NCBI GenBank assembly: GCA_933228895.1
Contig: OW121855.1
Location: 71,448,698-71,512,697 of the forward strand
Length of the DNA: 64,000 bases
Direction: 5' to 3'
Origin: Platycnemis pennipes
Taxonomy: Eukaryota > Arthropoda > Insecta > Odonata > Platycnemididae
The notes beneath the pieces were generated by a model. The model searched no databases. It was not told the DNA's origin and saw only the letters and a list, made by a program, of their open reading frames with translations. Below, one piece after another: positions 35,009 through 45,239 of this stretch (positions within the stretch are counted from its first letter, which is position 1; each line of letters opens with the position of its first letter). Made by a program: the position numbers and the translations under genes.

Positions 35009-35245
35009 ATTCCTTACTCTGGCTGCGAATATTCCTCTGCAGAACAGCCATACAATTAGTCAACTTCCATTCCCGTTTCACCCAAACCTAAACCAGCCCC
35101 ACCTTTTCTTTCACTTTCACCTCCTCCTCTTTCCAACTTGGACCTATATATACCCAAACGCCACAGGACTATGTACCTTGAAAATGGCACTGAGTTGCCG
35201 AAACCCGGGTAGACTATCATTAAATTAGGGTTGAGTATTACCATT
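34960..35245 (+). mobile_element. 3' region of the Penelope-like element
   Basis: A pyrimidine-rich UTR follows the GIY-YIG frame, then TATATATACCCAAACGCC, then TTGAAAATGGCACTGAGTTG followed by CCGAAACCC (35178-35204), a hammerhead-like core with GGCA/TGCC stem. This links the motif seen at five other loci to a Penelope-type coding region. Confidence 0.65.
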
Positions 35246-35379
35246 GCGTTTTATTATGCATATTAAAAACTTCCACAAAGTCACGCCTGGAATGACCCCT
35301 TATATACATGATGTGGCTCTCATAACACGTTAGAGCGTTTTTAATTCCAAATCGAGCGACAGTGGGATGTTCTCGCTCT

Positions 35380-35660
35380 AAGAGCAGGAAGCATGTTGAA
35401 TCTGGCAGAGCTGGTTCAGTATCACTGGCACTGGCTTGCACCGAGTGAATGTGTGACCCTTGGATTGGCGAACGCATTCGCGGCGCAATATTCGAACGCC
35501 AAAAAAATATATTCCGCGGTGCGCTCAAAACAGTCTCCCATCAACGGCGGACTCCAATATTATACTTGGTCGATATTTTGTATTTATTCCGCTGAAATAA
35601 TGAAATCCACTCGGTAAGCCCGCCTCCCTGCGAAATTAAATTCCGGCTTCAATTACGGGA
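35380..35660. other. unassigned interval
   Basis: Overlapping frames (35238-35528 minus, 35393-35617 plus) lack domains. Confidence 0.45.
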
Positions 35661-35770
35661 CTAGAGAGAGGGGAGAGAGAGAGAAAAAGAGAGATAAAGA
35701 AACAGAGAGAGAGAAAGAAAGATAAAGAGAGAGAGAGGGATAAAGGAACAGAAAGAAAAACAGAGGGAGA
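35661..35770 (+). repeat. GA-rich microsatellite
   Basis: Imperfect GAGA, GATAAA and GAAA units. Antisense Leu/Ser/Phe-rich frames are artefacts of it. Confidence 0.9.
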
Positions 35771-35774
35771 TAAA

Positions 35775-36550
35775 ATAAAAGATGAGCACTAACATATGAG
35801 TAAGAATAAATAAAAGCACATGAACAACTGAAATGCACAGAAAATGAATTTTAAAATTCACAATAATATTCGACGATAGGCAATTCCAAATTCGGGCATT
35901 GAGATAGGATTGGACACACAGAAATTTTGCCTTTTACATTCACAGCCATATTTTGTCCGTTTTTAAATTAAAATGTGAGTCCAGCAGTTCCACAGGATCA
36001 TCAAAGTTCCTCGAAAAAAATGGAAGCGCATTGAATTAATTTGTTTTATCTCTATGCTGAATAATTTTCCTTCCGTAATACAAAACGTGCGTCTTTTCCC
36101 TAGCACGGGGTAATTAGGAATTATAATACATATTTAATTTTGTTCAAACAAGGTTTTTTTATGATAATTGCGTGTATATTTGCGAAATAATTTTGTGATT
36201 TATATTTCATTGAATTTTATACACCTACATATATTTAAAGCAAATACGGGGAAGGCCATCAAAGCATATTTTCAGCAACGAAGTATTGAGATTGTCTTTG
36301 AAAAAAAGTTTAAAGATGAAGGAAAATAGCAAAGAAGGTATGCAATGCAAAAGAGAGAGGAGAGAAAGAGAGAAATTATAGGAATTATCACATAGAAATA
36401 GAAACAATTAAAAATATAGGTACTAGCAGGGCTCCAGTAAAACAACCTTAATCTATTACTTCCCTAGTTCAAAGAAAATTCCAAAAAGAGCACAAAAATT
36501 TCAGTTTTTGTGGACCAAATCACTAGGTTTCAATGATACGTCTGTTCACA
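35775..36550. other. unassigned AT-rich interval
   Basis: No gene or repeat recognised. Confidence 0.5.
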
Positions 36551-36556
36551 AACACC

Positions 36557-36772
36557 GGGTTGGTGTGGTGGTTAGATAATGACTTCTCATCCCGAGGGAT
36601 CGGATTCGAATCCCGGCAGAGTGGCAAAGATTTATTATTGGCATACAGATGCATGTAAGTGAGTGCTGTGTAGTAGCCCTTCAAGTTCAGTGCCATGTTA
36701 TGTGGGACGTTACACCGTGGACCCGTTGGAGTATTCCATATTCTGTGTGTCGGCCATCTCCCCCATAAAACT
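36557..36772 (+). mobile_element. SINE-A, head to tail, shortened
   Basis: Head GGGTTGGTGTGGTGGTTAGA (A-box region), B box GGATTCGAATCC (36602-36613), GTGAGTGCTGTGTAG, TTCAAGTTCAGTGCC, TGTGGGACGTTACACCGTGG and a tail GTCGGCCATCTCCCCCATAA. The body between centre and tail is deleted (about 90 bp short). Best preserved promoter head of the family in this window. Confidence 0.85.
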
Positions 36773-37825
36773 AACTAACTCTCACATACTCAATTTAAAT
36801 TAACTTCTATTTCAGAAGACAGTCGTTCTATATAAAAATTAATGAAATTAACTCTAAAATATTCATAAAGTGCTTTATTGAAAAGTTCTGAATACCTATC
36901 GAATCAATAAAAATCTTTTGACGCTTATGTGAGAACTGTGTTCATACAACCATCAAAATATCTTTACAACTCAATTTCCTGAACATGAATAAAATATCTG
37001 GCCTGATCGCAAACTGCAATTTTACTTTAACAAGGGAATGCCATTTTAAATATTTGTTCTTTATCAATTGTATCCCAGAAAATCGCATTTTTGACGAGCA
37101 TCACCTGGCTTCATGCGTCATTGCATATATACTTGAAGCAGAGCCATTAAAAAGCTGTAGATACTATCATAGAATCAAAAACATGCCCTTTATCAAAGAT
37201 TTAAAAACGCTACGGCAGCAGCAATGATATTAGTTTTGAAAGGCTTCCTACTGACAGGAAACATTCAGTTTTTGGCTCTCGCGCGGTCGTAGCATGAATA
37301 TTTCATGAAGAAACGCAGGGCAGAGATTTTACCTCAATTTCATTCCCATGCTTCAAACCGCGAAGGAGAGAAATAAAAACATTTCCATGTATAACTTCAC
37401 ATGCAGAAAACTGTAGGGAAAAGTTGCCAGCTGTTGAATTCTAACACGCTCAAATTTTCCTCACACATGGACGGAAAGGTGCAGAAAAATCTCAGTACCA
37501 GAGGCCGAAAGGCATAACTCTTGAGTTCACCCACGATCGCAAATGAATTCACATCAGCCGTGCTTGCATTAGTAAAGATCGGGTTACACTCCTCTATCCA
37601 AATGAAAGACCGTTTCCGATTGAATTCATTCAAATTCTTCGTCCTTAACACTAAGTTGAGGAATATTTTCACTGCATCGTAGGCAAGAGAATTATGTAAC
37701 AAAATTGGATGTAATAGAAGAGTAAAGATCAAAACTCAAATATTTTGTGCTGAAATTAAGAATACTGTATAAAATTCCACGGAGAGGTTGAAATTTAGGC
37801 GATTTTTTGTGTGTGGAAAATGGGG
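36773..37825. other. unassigned interval
   Basis: Frames 36985-37227 (plus) and 37397-37732 (minus, 111 codons) have no recognised motif. No repeat assigned. Confidence 0.45.
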
Positions 37826-37831
37826 ATTTGA

Positions 37832-38110
37832 TTGATGTGGTGGTTACAGTAATGCTTGCCCATCTTATCAGACCTGGGATCAAATGTCGTCACTGGTAGA
37901 TTTTTCAGCGAGTAAAGAGCAGATCAAATTCAGATCTCTGTTCGTTAGATAGGTCGCAAGGCAGAGGACCCCTTGGAGCCGTACGATGAGAGTTTGCTAA
38001 TACGGACGCTCACTCTACCCTTCCTCTATTTTACGAAACATTGACATCTATTGGTAATCTGTCGCTTATGAAAAATGGCCTAAATTAGCTTAGGTGTTGG
38101 TGGTCTTTTC
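37832..38110 (+). mobile_element. SINE-A, diverged
   Basis: Head TTGATGTGGTGGTTACAG, B box-like CTGGGATCAAATG, ATTTTTCAGCGAGTAAAGAG, GACCCCTTGGAGCC and tail CTGTCGCTTATG. The central GGATGGGACG motif is lost. Confidence 0.6.
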
Positions 38111-38845
38111 CGGATAATAACTACTACTGTGAGGAAGGGACAATTTTTTACCTATCCCACCTCTAGTTTCCCAAGAATAAGGCACGTAGCCAGGAGAGGA
38201 TTCTGGGACTTCAGCACCCCCGACACTTTTTCCAAATTATTTTGTCGTTCTCAATATAACAGGGCATGATAATCCGGATTACACTACGTATAATTCAAGT
38301 GTTAAGTGCCTTGAAACGTGATCACTAGTTTGATGCATGTCTTCGGTTAATAATTGTTCTTTTAAATCTAATTTGTATGCATGCATTGAACTTCTGTTCT
38401 GGGGCCGGTCAAATTAACTACTTCATAACAAGCTATGCAGTGAACTTTACCAGTGAGAAGAGATAAGAATGGGCACTGTGGAAGTAAATACCAATCACTG
38501 AAAATTAAGGGAAGAGATTTGTAACATGTCGGCACCGAACGGGCAAGGCTGATTTGTTTGAAGTTACGCTACACTAGACTTAGCCTCTCCCGAAGCACAG
38601 TTCTGGTTACGTGCCTGACAGGAATATGTGTTAATCATGAAATGAAACAGAATGGATTATGCTAGCCACGTCAAGGCCCTCCACAAGATCCTCCACACCA
38701 GATTATGCCTTTTTATAGAAAATACTAGACGAAATTACTTGAAATAACCACGATTTATTTCTTAAAGTCAGAGTACGTTAGTGGGCCCTGTACAGGAAGG
38801 TATACCACCAGTATTAACGTTTTAATCTCATTGTCGTAGTTACTT
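38111..38845. other. unassigned interval
   Basis: No gene or repeat recognised. Confidence 0.45.
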
Positions 38846-38848
38846 TGA

Positions 38849-39147
38849 ATAGGCGATCGACAGATCATTTGCGCCATTTAGAATAGGTGGGCAACCGGGA
38901 ATGAGGTTGGCATTTTTTGGAGATAGAAGAAGGGGGAAAAGAATACTGTCGTCACTATTACTCTTCTGATAACACAAGCCTCTAAAGAGTTCACAACTTA
39001 ACGTACCATCCGACGGGCAGAATACTGAACCTGAAAAGTTCTCCACGGCAACCTGAAGTAAGAACCGGTATTTCACAGAAAAAGCTGCCACCAACAAGAT
39101 TTTACCTCAGGTCCACGGGAGACCAGTACTCTAGTCACCAAATGACT
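38849..39147 (-). mobile_element. SINE-A, full length, diverged
   Basis: Tail (GGCGATCGACAGATCATTTG), CGCCATTTAGAATAGGTGGG, centre (GTACCATCCGACGGGCAG) and head (CACGGGAGACCAGTACTCTA) in order. Confidence 0.8.
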
Positions 39148-39149
39148 TT

Positions 39150-40137
39150 CTGCCATACAAAAAATGTACGTAGTTGTTATTTCTTTCTCTCCTTACCCAC
39201 ACGCCGCACTGCGGTAGGCGATTTACAGTGGGCTTAAATTTAAAAAAATCTAAAATTCAAAATTGGTTTTTTTCAGCCGGGATCCTGAAACTTCACAAGT
39301 TGATTCTCCATTGATTGGTGCATTTGGTTTAGCATGCCATTTGATCTATGTATCACGTATCAGCAATATACATGACGTCAAAGTTGATCAATATTTGCAA
39401 TAATCGACCTCCTTCAATTTTCCCTGAAAATCTAGAAAATCAAGCTGATGAAGATAATATTTTAGACCTTATAAGATAATATTTTGAGGTAAAAAACGAC
39501 ATCATCATGTAGAAATTTTCCTTACATTTAATTTAATGTAAATAAAATGAATTTCTTATAATATTTACGAACGAAATAAAAGAAAATGGCAGACCCAGTT
39601 TTCGGTCAATTTTTTTGTCTCCATATATGAAAATAGTTGAAAGCTACATTGAGCTACAAAAAGTTACTTGAATCTAAAAAAGGTCCTGAGATAGAATTTG
39701 CTAAGAAATTTTGCGATCGTTTGCGACGCCGAGAGTAAAACCGATTTTTTGATCGCACGGTGCAGCCCGCTCCTGCCAGACATAACCGGTAATACAACGT
39801 CGAGGCTAGTATGCAGATGTGCTATGGTGTCACAAACTTTACTGTGGTTATTTTTCAAGATCTATCAATCAAAAAGGCCCTCCATAGATGTTTTAATGCT
39901 GATACTACAGGGTTAACGATTCTCCGATACGATATAGGCCCCGATATTGGATGCCGATGTAACGCTCTCGAGCGCACCAGCCAATATTTGGTGTTGCACT
40001 GCCGTCGCCATAAATGGCATCTGAAACCAAATGCATCAATCAACGGAGAATCAACATGCGAAGTTTCAAAGTCCGAGCTTAGAAAGACCACTTTTGGATA
40101 GCTATTTTTGATACCAGCCCACTGTGCGATGGTACGA
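39150..40137. other. unassigned interval
   Basis: Overlapping frames at 39698-40148 (up to 97 codons on both strands) lack a domain I recognise, although base composition is more balanced than the surroundings. No repeat assigned. Confidence 0.4.
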
Positions 40138-40217
40138 ATCTCTGCCACTGTCGGGATTCAAACCCTGGTTCTAAGAAAGGGAGACCAGTATTTTAGCTAA
40201 CAAACCAACCCAACCAA
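40138..40217 (-). mobile_element. SINE-A head fragment
   Basis: TCTGCCACTGTCGGGATTCA, AACCCTGG and GAGACCAGTATTTTAGCTAA are the complement of the tRNA-like head including the B box. The rest is missing. Confidence 0.65.
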
Positions 40218-40311
40218 TCCTTTTATTCTTATAGTACTGAATTCAAAGACCGCGAACTGGCCTGGAAACTTTAGCAGCGTCACCCGCTGAAAATTGCACT
40301 ATAGCAAGATG

Positions 40312-40423
40312 TTCCACAGAGAAAAAATCATTCGCCTTGACCGGGACTCGAACCCGGACCCCCTGATTTCCGGCCAGGTGCTCTACCAGTTGAGCTACCA
40401 AGACGTCCTCTTTCTCTGTGGAA
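40312..40423 (-). repeat. tRNA-like cassette with 13-bp inverted termini
   Basis: TTCCACAGAGAAA (40312-40324) and TTTCTCTGTGGAA (40411-40423) are perfect inverted copies closely flanking the tRNA-like sequence. The outer flank (40241-40311) is repeated at 40562-40631. Confidence 0.75.
40333..40405 (-). tRNA. tRNA-like sequence with complete cloverleaf (probable pseudogene or SINE head)
   Basis: Read on the minus strand the 73 nt fold completely: acceptor GTCTTGG/TCAAGGC (with G-U pairs), D arm GCTC-AACTGGTA-GAGC, anticodon stem CCTGG/TCAGG, variable GGGT, T arm CCGGG-TTCGAGT-CCCGG, discriminator G. A box (TAGCTCAACTGG) and B box (GGTTCGAGTCC) are intact, and TTTTTT follows 5 nt after the discriminator base, as in a pol III terminator. 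The loop CCGGAAA would give anticodon GGA (Ser), but position 33 is C instead of the near-universal U and the short variable arm does not suit tRNA-Ser. It also lies in a repeated cassette. A working tRNA gene is therefore unlikely but not excluded. Confidence 0.6.
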
Positions 40424-40559
40424 ATCAACGAGGCTTAAAGGAACTAGGTGATAACGGACTGCGGGACATATCATGTCACAATGCAGCAGTAGTCGTGCGC
40501 AAGGCGCCACTGTCCACGAGGTTAAGCCGAATTTTAAACACTAAGGTGCTTACTTAGAA

Positions 40560-40684
40560 CGAATTCAAAGACCGCGAACTGGCCGCGGAAACATTAGCGG
40601 CGTCACCCGCTGAAAATTGCACTATAGCAAGATGTTTCACAGAGAAAAAATCATTCGCCTTGACCGGGACTCGAACCCGGACCC
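40560..40684 (-). repeat. second, truncated tRNA-like cassette copy
   Basis: It matches 40239-40361 closely over about 124 bp (GAATTCAAAGACCGCGAACT through CTCGAACCCGGACC) and stops inside the T arm, where an inverted copy begins after a 26-nt spacer. Confidence 0.85.
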
Positions 40685-40774
40685 GGTAGAGCACCTGTCC
40701 GGAAATCAGGGGGTCCGGGTTTGAGTCCCGGTCAAGGCGAATGATTTTTTCTCTGTGGAACATCTTGCCATAGT
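40621..40774. repeat. 64-bp inverted repeat (palindrome) in tRNA-like cassette
   Basis: Arms 40621-40684 and 40711-40774 are inverted copies (about 61 of 64 identical by eye) around a 26-nt spacer. The spacer GGTAGAGCACCTGTCCGGAA comes from the D arm and anticodon arm of the tRNA-like sequence, read on the plus strand. Confidence 0.9.
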
Positions 40775-40789
40775 CTTATAGTACTGATT

Positions 40790-41415
40790 TTGAATACCAG
40801 TTTTCAACCGCTCTGGAGCACGTTGGAACACCTGGGCTCGTCGACATATCGTCCGCTCGACGTTCCGACGGGTTAGGTCGTAATTCAGGTCGCGTCGAAG
40901 GTGCGCATCCTCCAGTTCACTTGTTTTATAGTGCCCTCGCCGCTCCCAGCTCCCCAGCCCCGTAACCTCTTGACCTTTGGCCCGCCGCACGCCAACCTCT
41001 CTCTCTCTCTCTCCGCATTCCTTTCTGGTCCCTTAACAATTTTCCGTCATCACCGCCCTGAACCACTCCAATCCCGCCGTAGCATTCCAATTTTCGGCGA
41101 TTCCACATATGTATCCGTCAGTCAGTTCCGTTCTCCTCTCCCCTTACTCACATCCACCTTCTTCCCCCAATCTTCACTCATAATCCATTTCACCCTTGTC
41201 TCACTCCACCTACATCTCCCTGCGAAACATGGCGGCACGATCGGTCGGAAAAGACCGAATTGAAGCTTAAATAATGATACCGTATTGCAGCACGAAGTGA
41301 TTTATAAGAGGATATATGTTTTTTAAAGCAATAATATTACGTATCTTTGCACTATTTGTAATGCTTTTCTCTTTCCCTTTTCTTAAAACGTCTCATTTTT
41401 ACACATATTTAGTTA
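40790..41415. other. unassigned interval with pyrimidine-rich island
   Basis: Positions 40920-41235 are C/T-rich with a CT run (41000-41012). The 120-codon frame 40901-41263 reflects this bias. Confidence 0.55.
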
Positions 41416-41419
41416 TTCA

Positions 41420-41737
41420 GGGGAGGCGACCGACAGCTGAGTTCATTTGCGCCACTTAGGATAGGTGGGTAATTGGGTAATGGTAGGAGTTGTCAGAGAA
41501 ATGGAGGAAGGGTGGAGAGAAACCTGGCGTCGGCATTAGCCATGTCTTAACGACCGGGGCCATGGGGATCACGGTTTAACGTCCCATCCGACGAGCCGAA
41601 TACTGAACCTGATATGCGCTTCACTAGTCACTCAAGTAGGGACCGACTTTCCTCTGAAAAATCCGCAACTGTCGGGAATTAAACCCGGGCCCCCGGGATG
41701 GGAGGCCAGTACTCTAGCCCCCACACCAACCCGATCC
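41420..41737 (-). mobile_element. SINE-A, full length reference copy
   Basis: All modules are present: tail GGGGAGGCGACCGACAGCTG, TTTGCGCCACTTAGGATAGG, body GAGAAACCTGGCGTCGGCAT, junction GTTTAACGTCCCATCCGACG, spacer AAGTAGGGACCGAC, B box complement region GGGAATTAAACCCGG and head CCACACCAACCCGAT. At 318 bp it is among the longest copies and close to the apparent consensus length. Confidence 0.9.
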
Positions 41738-42295
41738 CCCATTTTTAAACATATTCAAACATTTGGTATCAGGAATCCTGGGTATTGTATGGCCTGCGCA
41801 TTGGCCAGATTAGACAATGATCAGTAGTTTGTTTACCGGTCCAAGGAACCTTTTTTCTTTTGAAATTTTCAAAACATTCCTCGTTTGAATTAATGTAAAA
41901 TTAACGAAATGATTTCTTCTTAGTAATCCCTTTTGCTAAAGAAGGATGAAAAAGGATAGCTGGATGGAGAGATAGATGGATGAGGAAGTGTTGAAATAGA
42001 CCGCAATCGTAATGCTGAAGATTTAGTTTCAAATTAAGGGGAAAGTACTAAGTAGGTATGTAAGTGCGATAGAGGGATATAGAAAATCTGAGTTTAAATC
42101 TACATAAACAGAGTACGCTGTAAGCTAACACAAAATAGTATGACAGAGACTAATTGTAAGTCTCCATTATGCATAAATTAACGGGCGTGTAAATATTCCT
42201 AAGTGTATTACCAGTTTTATTTAGTATTCACCGAAAGTTCCCATGGAAAAACCTGAAGCTTCCCTTGAATTGCAGCTTCTGATTCCAGACTATCA
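41738..42295. other. unassigned interval
   Basis: No gene or repeat recognised. Confidence 0.45.
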
Positions 42296-42299
42296 TTGC

Positions 42300-42541
42300 T
42301 AAGTGGTAAACCGACCACTACTTGAGTGCCATGCGTAAGAACACTTTAAGTGCAGTGCTCCGTCCGTCGGATGGGACGTTAAACCGTGGGCCCCTTGGCG
42401 CCTTTCGCTAAAAAGTGGGCTAGATCTGAGCTCAGTTTCCGCTCCATCCTTCCTAAGTCCCATGAAAAGTTCCTTCCTCTATATAATCGCCCATCTATCC
42501 TTGATAGTGCACATAGCTTCGGCTACCAGTCGCCTTCCCCG
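42300..42541 (+). mobile_element. SINE-A, 5'-truncated
   Basis: ACCACTACTTGAGTGCC, AGTGCTCCGTCCGTCGGATG, GGACGTTAAACCGTGGGCCC, GCTCCATCCTTCCTAAG and CCAGTCGCCTTCCCCGATCA. The central domain is perfectly preserved although the head is missing. Confidence 0.85.
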
Positions 42542-42642
42542 ATCACTATGTACAATATGGCTTAGGGTAACTATATTACCGAATAAAACCAGAATATCTC
42601 CTAGTTAATTCACTTGCATTGGGAATGAATGGAGTTGGAGCC

Positions 42643-42790
42643 GACTTGGGTTTTTAGGTGCTCGAACAGATAAGGCCATCCAAGACCCACCATGTAGCCT
42701 ATGACCTGAAGCATAATATTATCCATACCCTGGGTGGAATTCAAACCCGCAAACTTTAGGTTGCCAGGTTATCAACCTGGCATATCATAC
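42643..42790 (-). mobile_element. SINE-B copy
   Basis: On the minus strand: head CCAGGTTGATAACCTGGCAA, B box-like GGGTTTGAATTCC and a tail reading TTCGAGCACCTAAAAACCCA. It matches 58318-58490. Confidence 0.65.
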
Positions 42791-42794
42791 CTTC

Positions 42795-44008
42795 CATACG
42801 TTCCTTCTAGCTGTTCTTCGTTCTGCCTCACATTTGCATCGTAAAACCCGAATACCCATTCTCCTTTTCCCCACCTTTTTATCCCCGGAACTTCCATCAG
42901 CGTGCGTCGTTTCGCATTCAATCCCACGCCCGTCATCTTCCCGCACGTACCCTGGCCCTCCCTCGCATCTGCACCCTAAGATACCCTTGCCGGCGTGAAT
43001 AATCTTCCCGCTCCACCCTTCACAGAATGATTTCGGCGCCGAGTGAAGATCCGTGTGGCCGAAATGAAATATATTTCGCTCCGCTGGCCGTAGAACATAT
43101 TTCCCTTGATTCTCTCGCCGAGGGATCTCTGCGAAGGTCCTTCAATGGACAGGTTGCTCTGCATCATCCTCATCGTATCTTCTAGTGCATGTGATATCGG
43201 ATTACAACACGTTCGTTAGCATTTGCTGCCTCTTGGTTAGTACACGAAATACCAGACACCCAGTATTTTATCATTTATTCCACAACATTTGTTTCACTCG
43301 GCCAAAGTTTTATTGGTAGCATCATCGAGATTACATGAAATTCTACACCTCATGGGTTTCTCGTGATCGCGATATTTCTGGAAGATTTGTGTATTCCTCC
43401 TTGTTATTTCTTGAGATAATTATGATAGAAACTTAAAAGAAAGTCGGGGCAGCCTATGCTGCCAAATTTTGAAACATAATGGTATGTTGAAGGCAGTCGC
43501 GGACAGTTAAGGAAATAGGATGAATGGCACTTGAGATGAAGAGGTTATACAAAAGGAATTCAACCTAAGTACTGCTCACAAAATACTTTTACTCTTTGAC
43601 GCATGTAGACGCTTAGTATCATTATCAAGTGAATAAATCACTTGTCAATTACCAAAAGCATCAAAACGCGTGCGAAAAAAATATTTTATTGGCACTAGCA
43701 ATATGAATTTTATTTTATTCCTTGAATGTAATGAATCGAGTCTTCGATATCTGGCTGAAATTCATAAGATGTATTAAACTACATACATTAAGAGGTTAAC
43801 TGATAGAAGTGGAGCACGGAATTCTATTATATAAATCTTAAAATTGGCGCCTAGTAATTGTAAAGATTTATTAATTAGGTAGTCCCACAAAATTAACTAA
43901 GTTATATTTTAGTTTTTTTATGCATATACAGAGATATGAAAGTACAACCGGCTGTAATAAATGAGCAAAGAAAGTGAGAAAGAGCAAAATATAACTTAAA
44001 GCCGTAAC
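42795..44008. other. unassigned interval
   Basis: Positions 42840-43200 are more GC-balanced and complex than the surroundings (65-codon minus frame, no motif). The rest is AT-rich. No gene or repeat recognised. Confidence 0.45.
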
Positions 44009-44011
44009 ATT

Positions 44012-44616
44012 TACATTTACATCTACAGATTACAGTCACCTCTTAGGTGCATGGCAGGGAAAGGAGCATCACCAATCATGCACTACATCGGCATCATCTT
44101 ACCACAATGTAGGCCATATGCGTACAAAAGATAATTATAAAACGTAATAATTAAATCGTGCTCGTCATTCATGCATCTGCCGCTACGTGCAACTAATTCA
44201 TTATAATCTAAATTGTAAAATATATCCCATCATTCGGTTAGGCATCTGCTACCATGAAATAATTGTCATTCCATTCACACTTGCAAGAACGTAGATAGTA
44301 TACGTTAGTAGAACTATGATCATGCAATCCAAACTATGCCACTTACATTACACCATAGAGTATTACTCTATGATTACACCTACCTGGCCGCTTATTATGT
44401 CGCCTATTATGATCTTTTAATTCTTTTTGGGAGAAGAGACATTTTTAATCTATCTCTTCGGCAATCTATCTCTCTCGCCTTGCATTTTTTATCGAAGCTA
44501 GCATAATACGCGGTTGTTGTCAATAAATTTCTGAAGTCGTAGGTAATTCGTTCAGGCTGAATTTTGTATGTTCTTAGGGCACAATGCGAAAGTGAGCAAG
44601 AATAAAAATAATCCAA
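44012..44616 (-). mobile_element. LINE-C 3' end
   Basis: The minus frame 44407-44616 ends REIDCRRDRLKMSLLPKRIK, homologous to REIDCRTDRFKMSFFPRTIR at 26420-26480. The minus-strand 3' UTR runs to a CCCTGCCATGCACC block and a TGTAGATGTAAATGTAAATG tail at 44012-44035. Only the C-terminus and UTR survive. Confidence 0.75.
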
Positions 44617-44619
44617 ACT

Positions 44620-45100
44620 ATAAAATTACTCACGATAAAGAGGGTGAAATACGTAAAAAAATGTTAAATCGGTTAGAAAGTAGCCTTAAAGAGACACCAA
44701 AAAAGAAGGAAATTTTTAAAAATCTCAAGCGATACTCAAGCTCTCCTCAACTCAGGTACTTGAAACCGACCCTCGTTCATTACACTCATTCTTACTCTCA
44801 GGGTTCACAAGGAAGTCAATCCTACGACAGGACCCGCAGGTACTAACCGCATTGTGTGAATAAGTGCGTTCTACGTGGGTCAAGATGGTTTGACATGCTC
44901 GAGTTGAGACGTGTACATTGTTTCCCTCTTTTTTTATTTTTTTTCATTTGTTTTTCATATGATTGATGGGCTGGAACGAAATACTTTTTCGCTAGTGGAG
45001 TTTACATTCCGTTCTTCCCTGTAAGGCTCTTTTTTTCCCGGGATAGATTTAAGGAGAAGGAATGGTGAAGGTGAGGCAATATACCTGATGCTATTATTGC
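44620..45100. other. unassigned interval
   Basis: A 92-codon frame (44568-44846, Lys/Ser-rich) is not recognised; it overlaps the LINE-C fragment start and may be chance. Confidence 0.4.
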
Positions 45101-45104
45101 CCTA

Positions 45105-45235
45105 CCTTTAATGGAAGGCCCCAGGGAAATCAAAACTTTACGTCCCTTCAGGTGGACGGTAGGCTGAACTCGAATTTACTCCACACGGAATGGCAATTAC
45201 AGGCCGCAGTTTGTGTGAAACTCTCTGCCGTAACT
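45105..45235 (-). mobile_element. SINE-A fragment, diverged
   Basis: TTACGTCCCTTCAGGTGGAC, GGCTGAACTCGAATTTACTC and AACTCTCTGCCGTAACTC follow the centre-to-head order on the plus strand. Confidence 0.5.
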
Positions 45236-45239
45236 CTCA

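Larger units (their letters stand above)
40227..40787. repeat. tRNA-like cassette block flanked by 14-bp direct repeats
   Basis: TCTTATAGTACTGA occurs at 40227-40240 and again at 40774-40787, bounding a 533-bp block that contains one complete tRNA-like cassette, a second partial one and its inverted copy. The 14-bp repeats look like a target-site duplication of retrotransposon-mediated insertion. The spacer 40424-40559 matches nothing else I noticed. Confidence 0.6.

Noticed and set aside
39811..40148. Overlapping 96-97 codon frames on opposite strands with fairly balanced composition
   Set aside because: No domain, initiation context or repeat homology was recognised. Opposite-strand overlap suggests chance; they could still be a decayed element.
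40333..40405. Functional tRNA-Ser gene
   Set aside because: The cloverleaf is complete, but C33, the short variable arm and the repeated cassette context make a working tRNA-Ser unlikely. Kept as tRNA-like only.
40243..40510. Frames with peptides such as LVAQLVEHLAGNQGVRVRVP and GSSTGRAPGRKSGGPGSSPG
   Set aside because: These are translations of the tRNA-like sequence, a well-known source of spurious predicted proteins.
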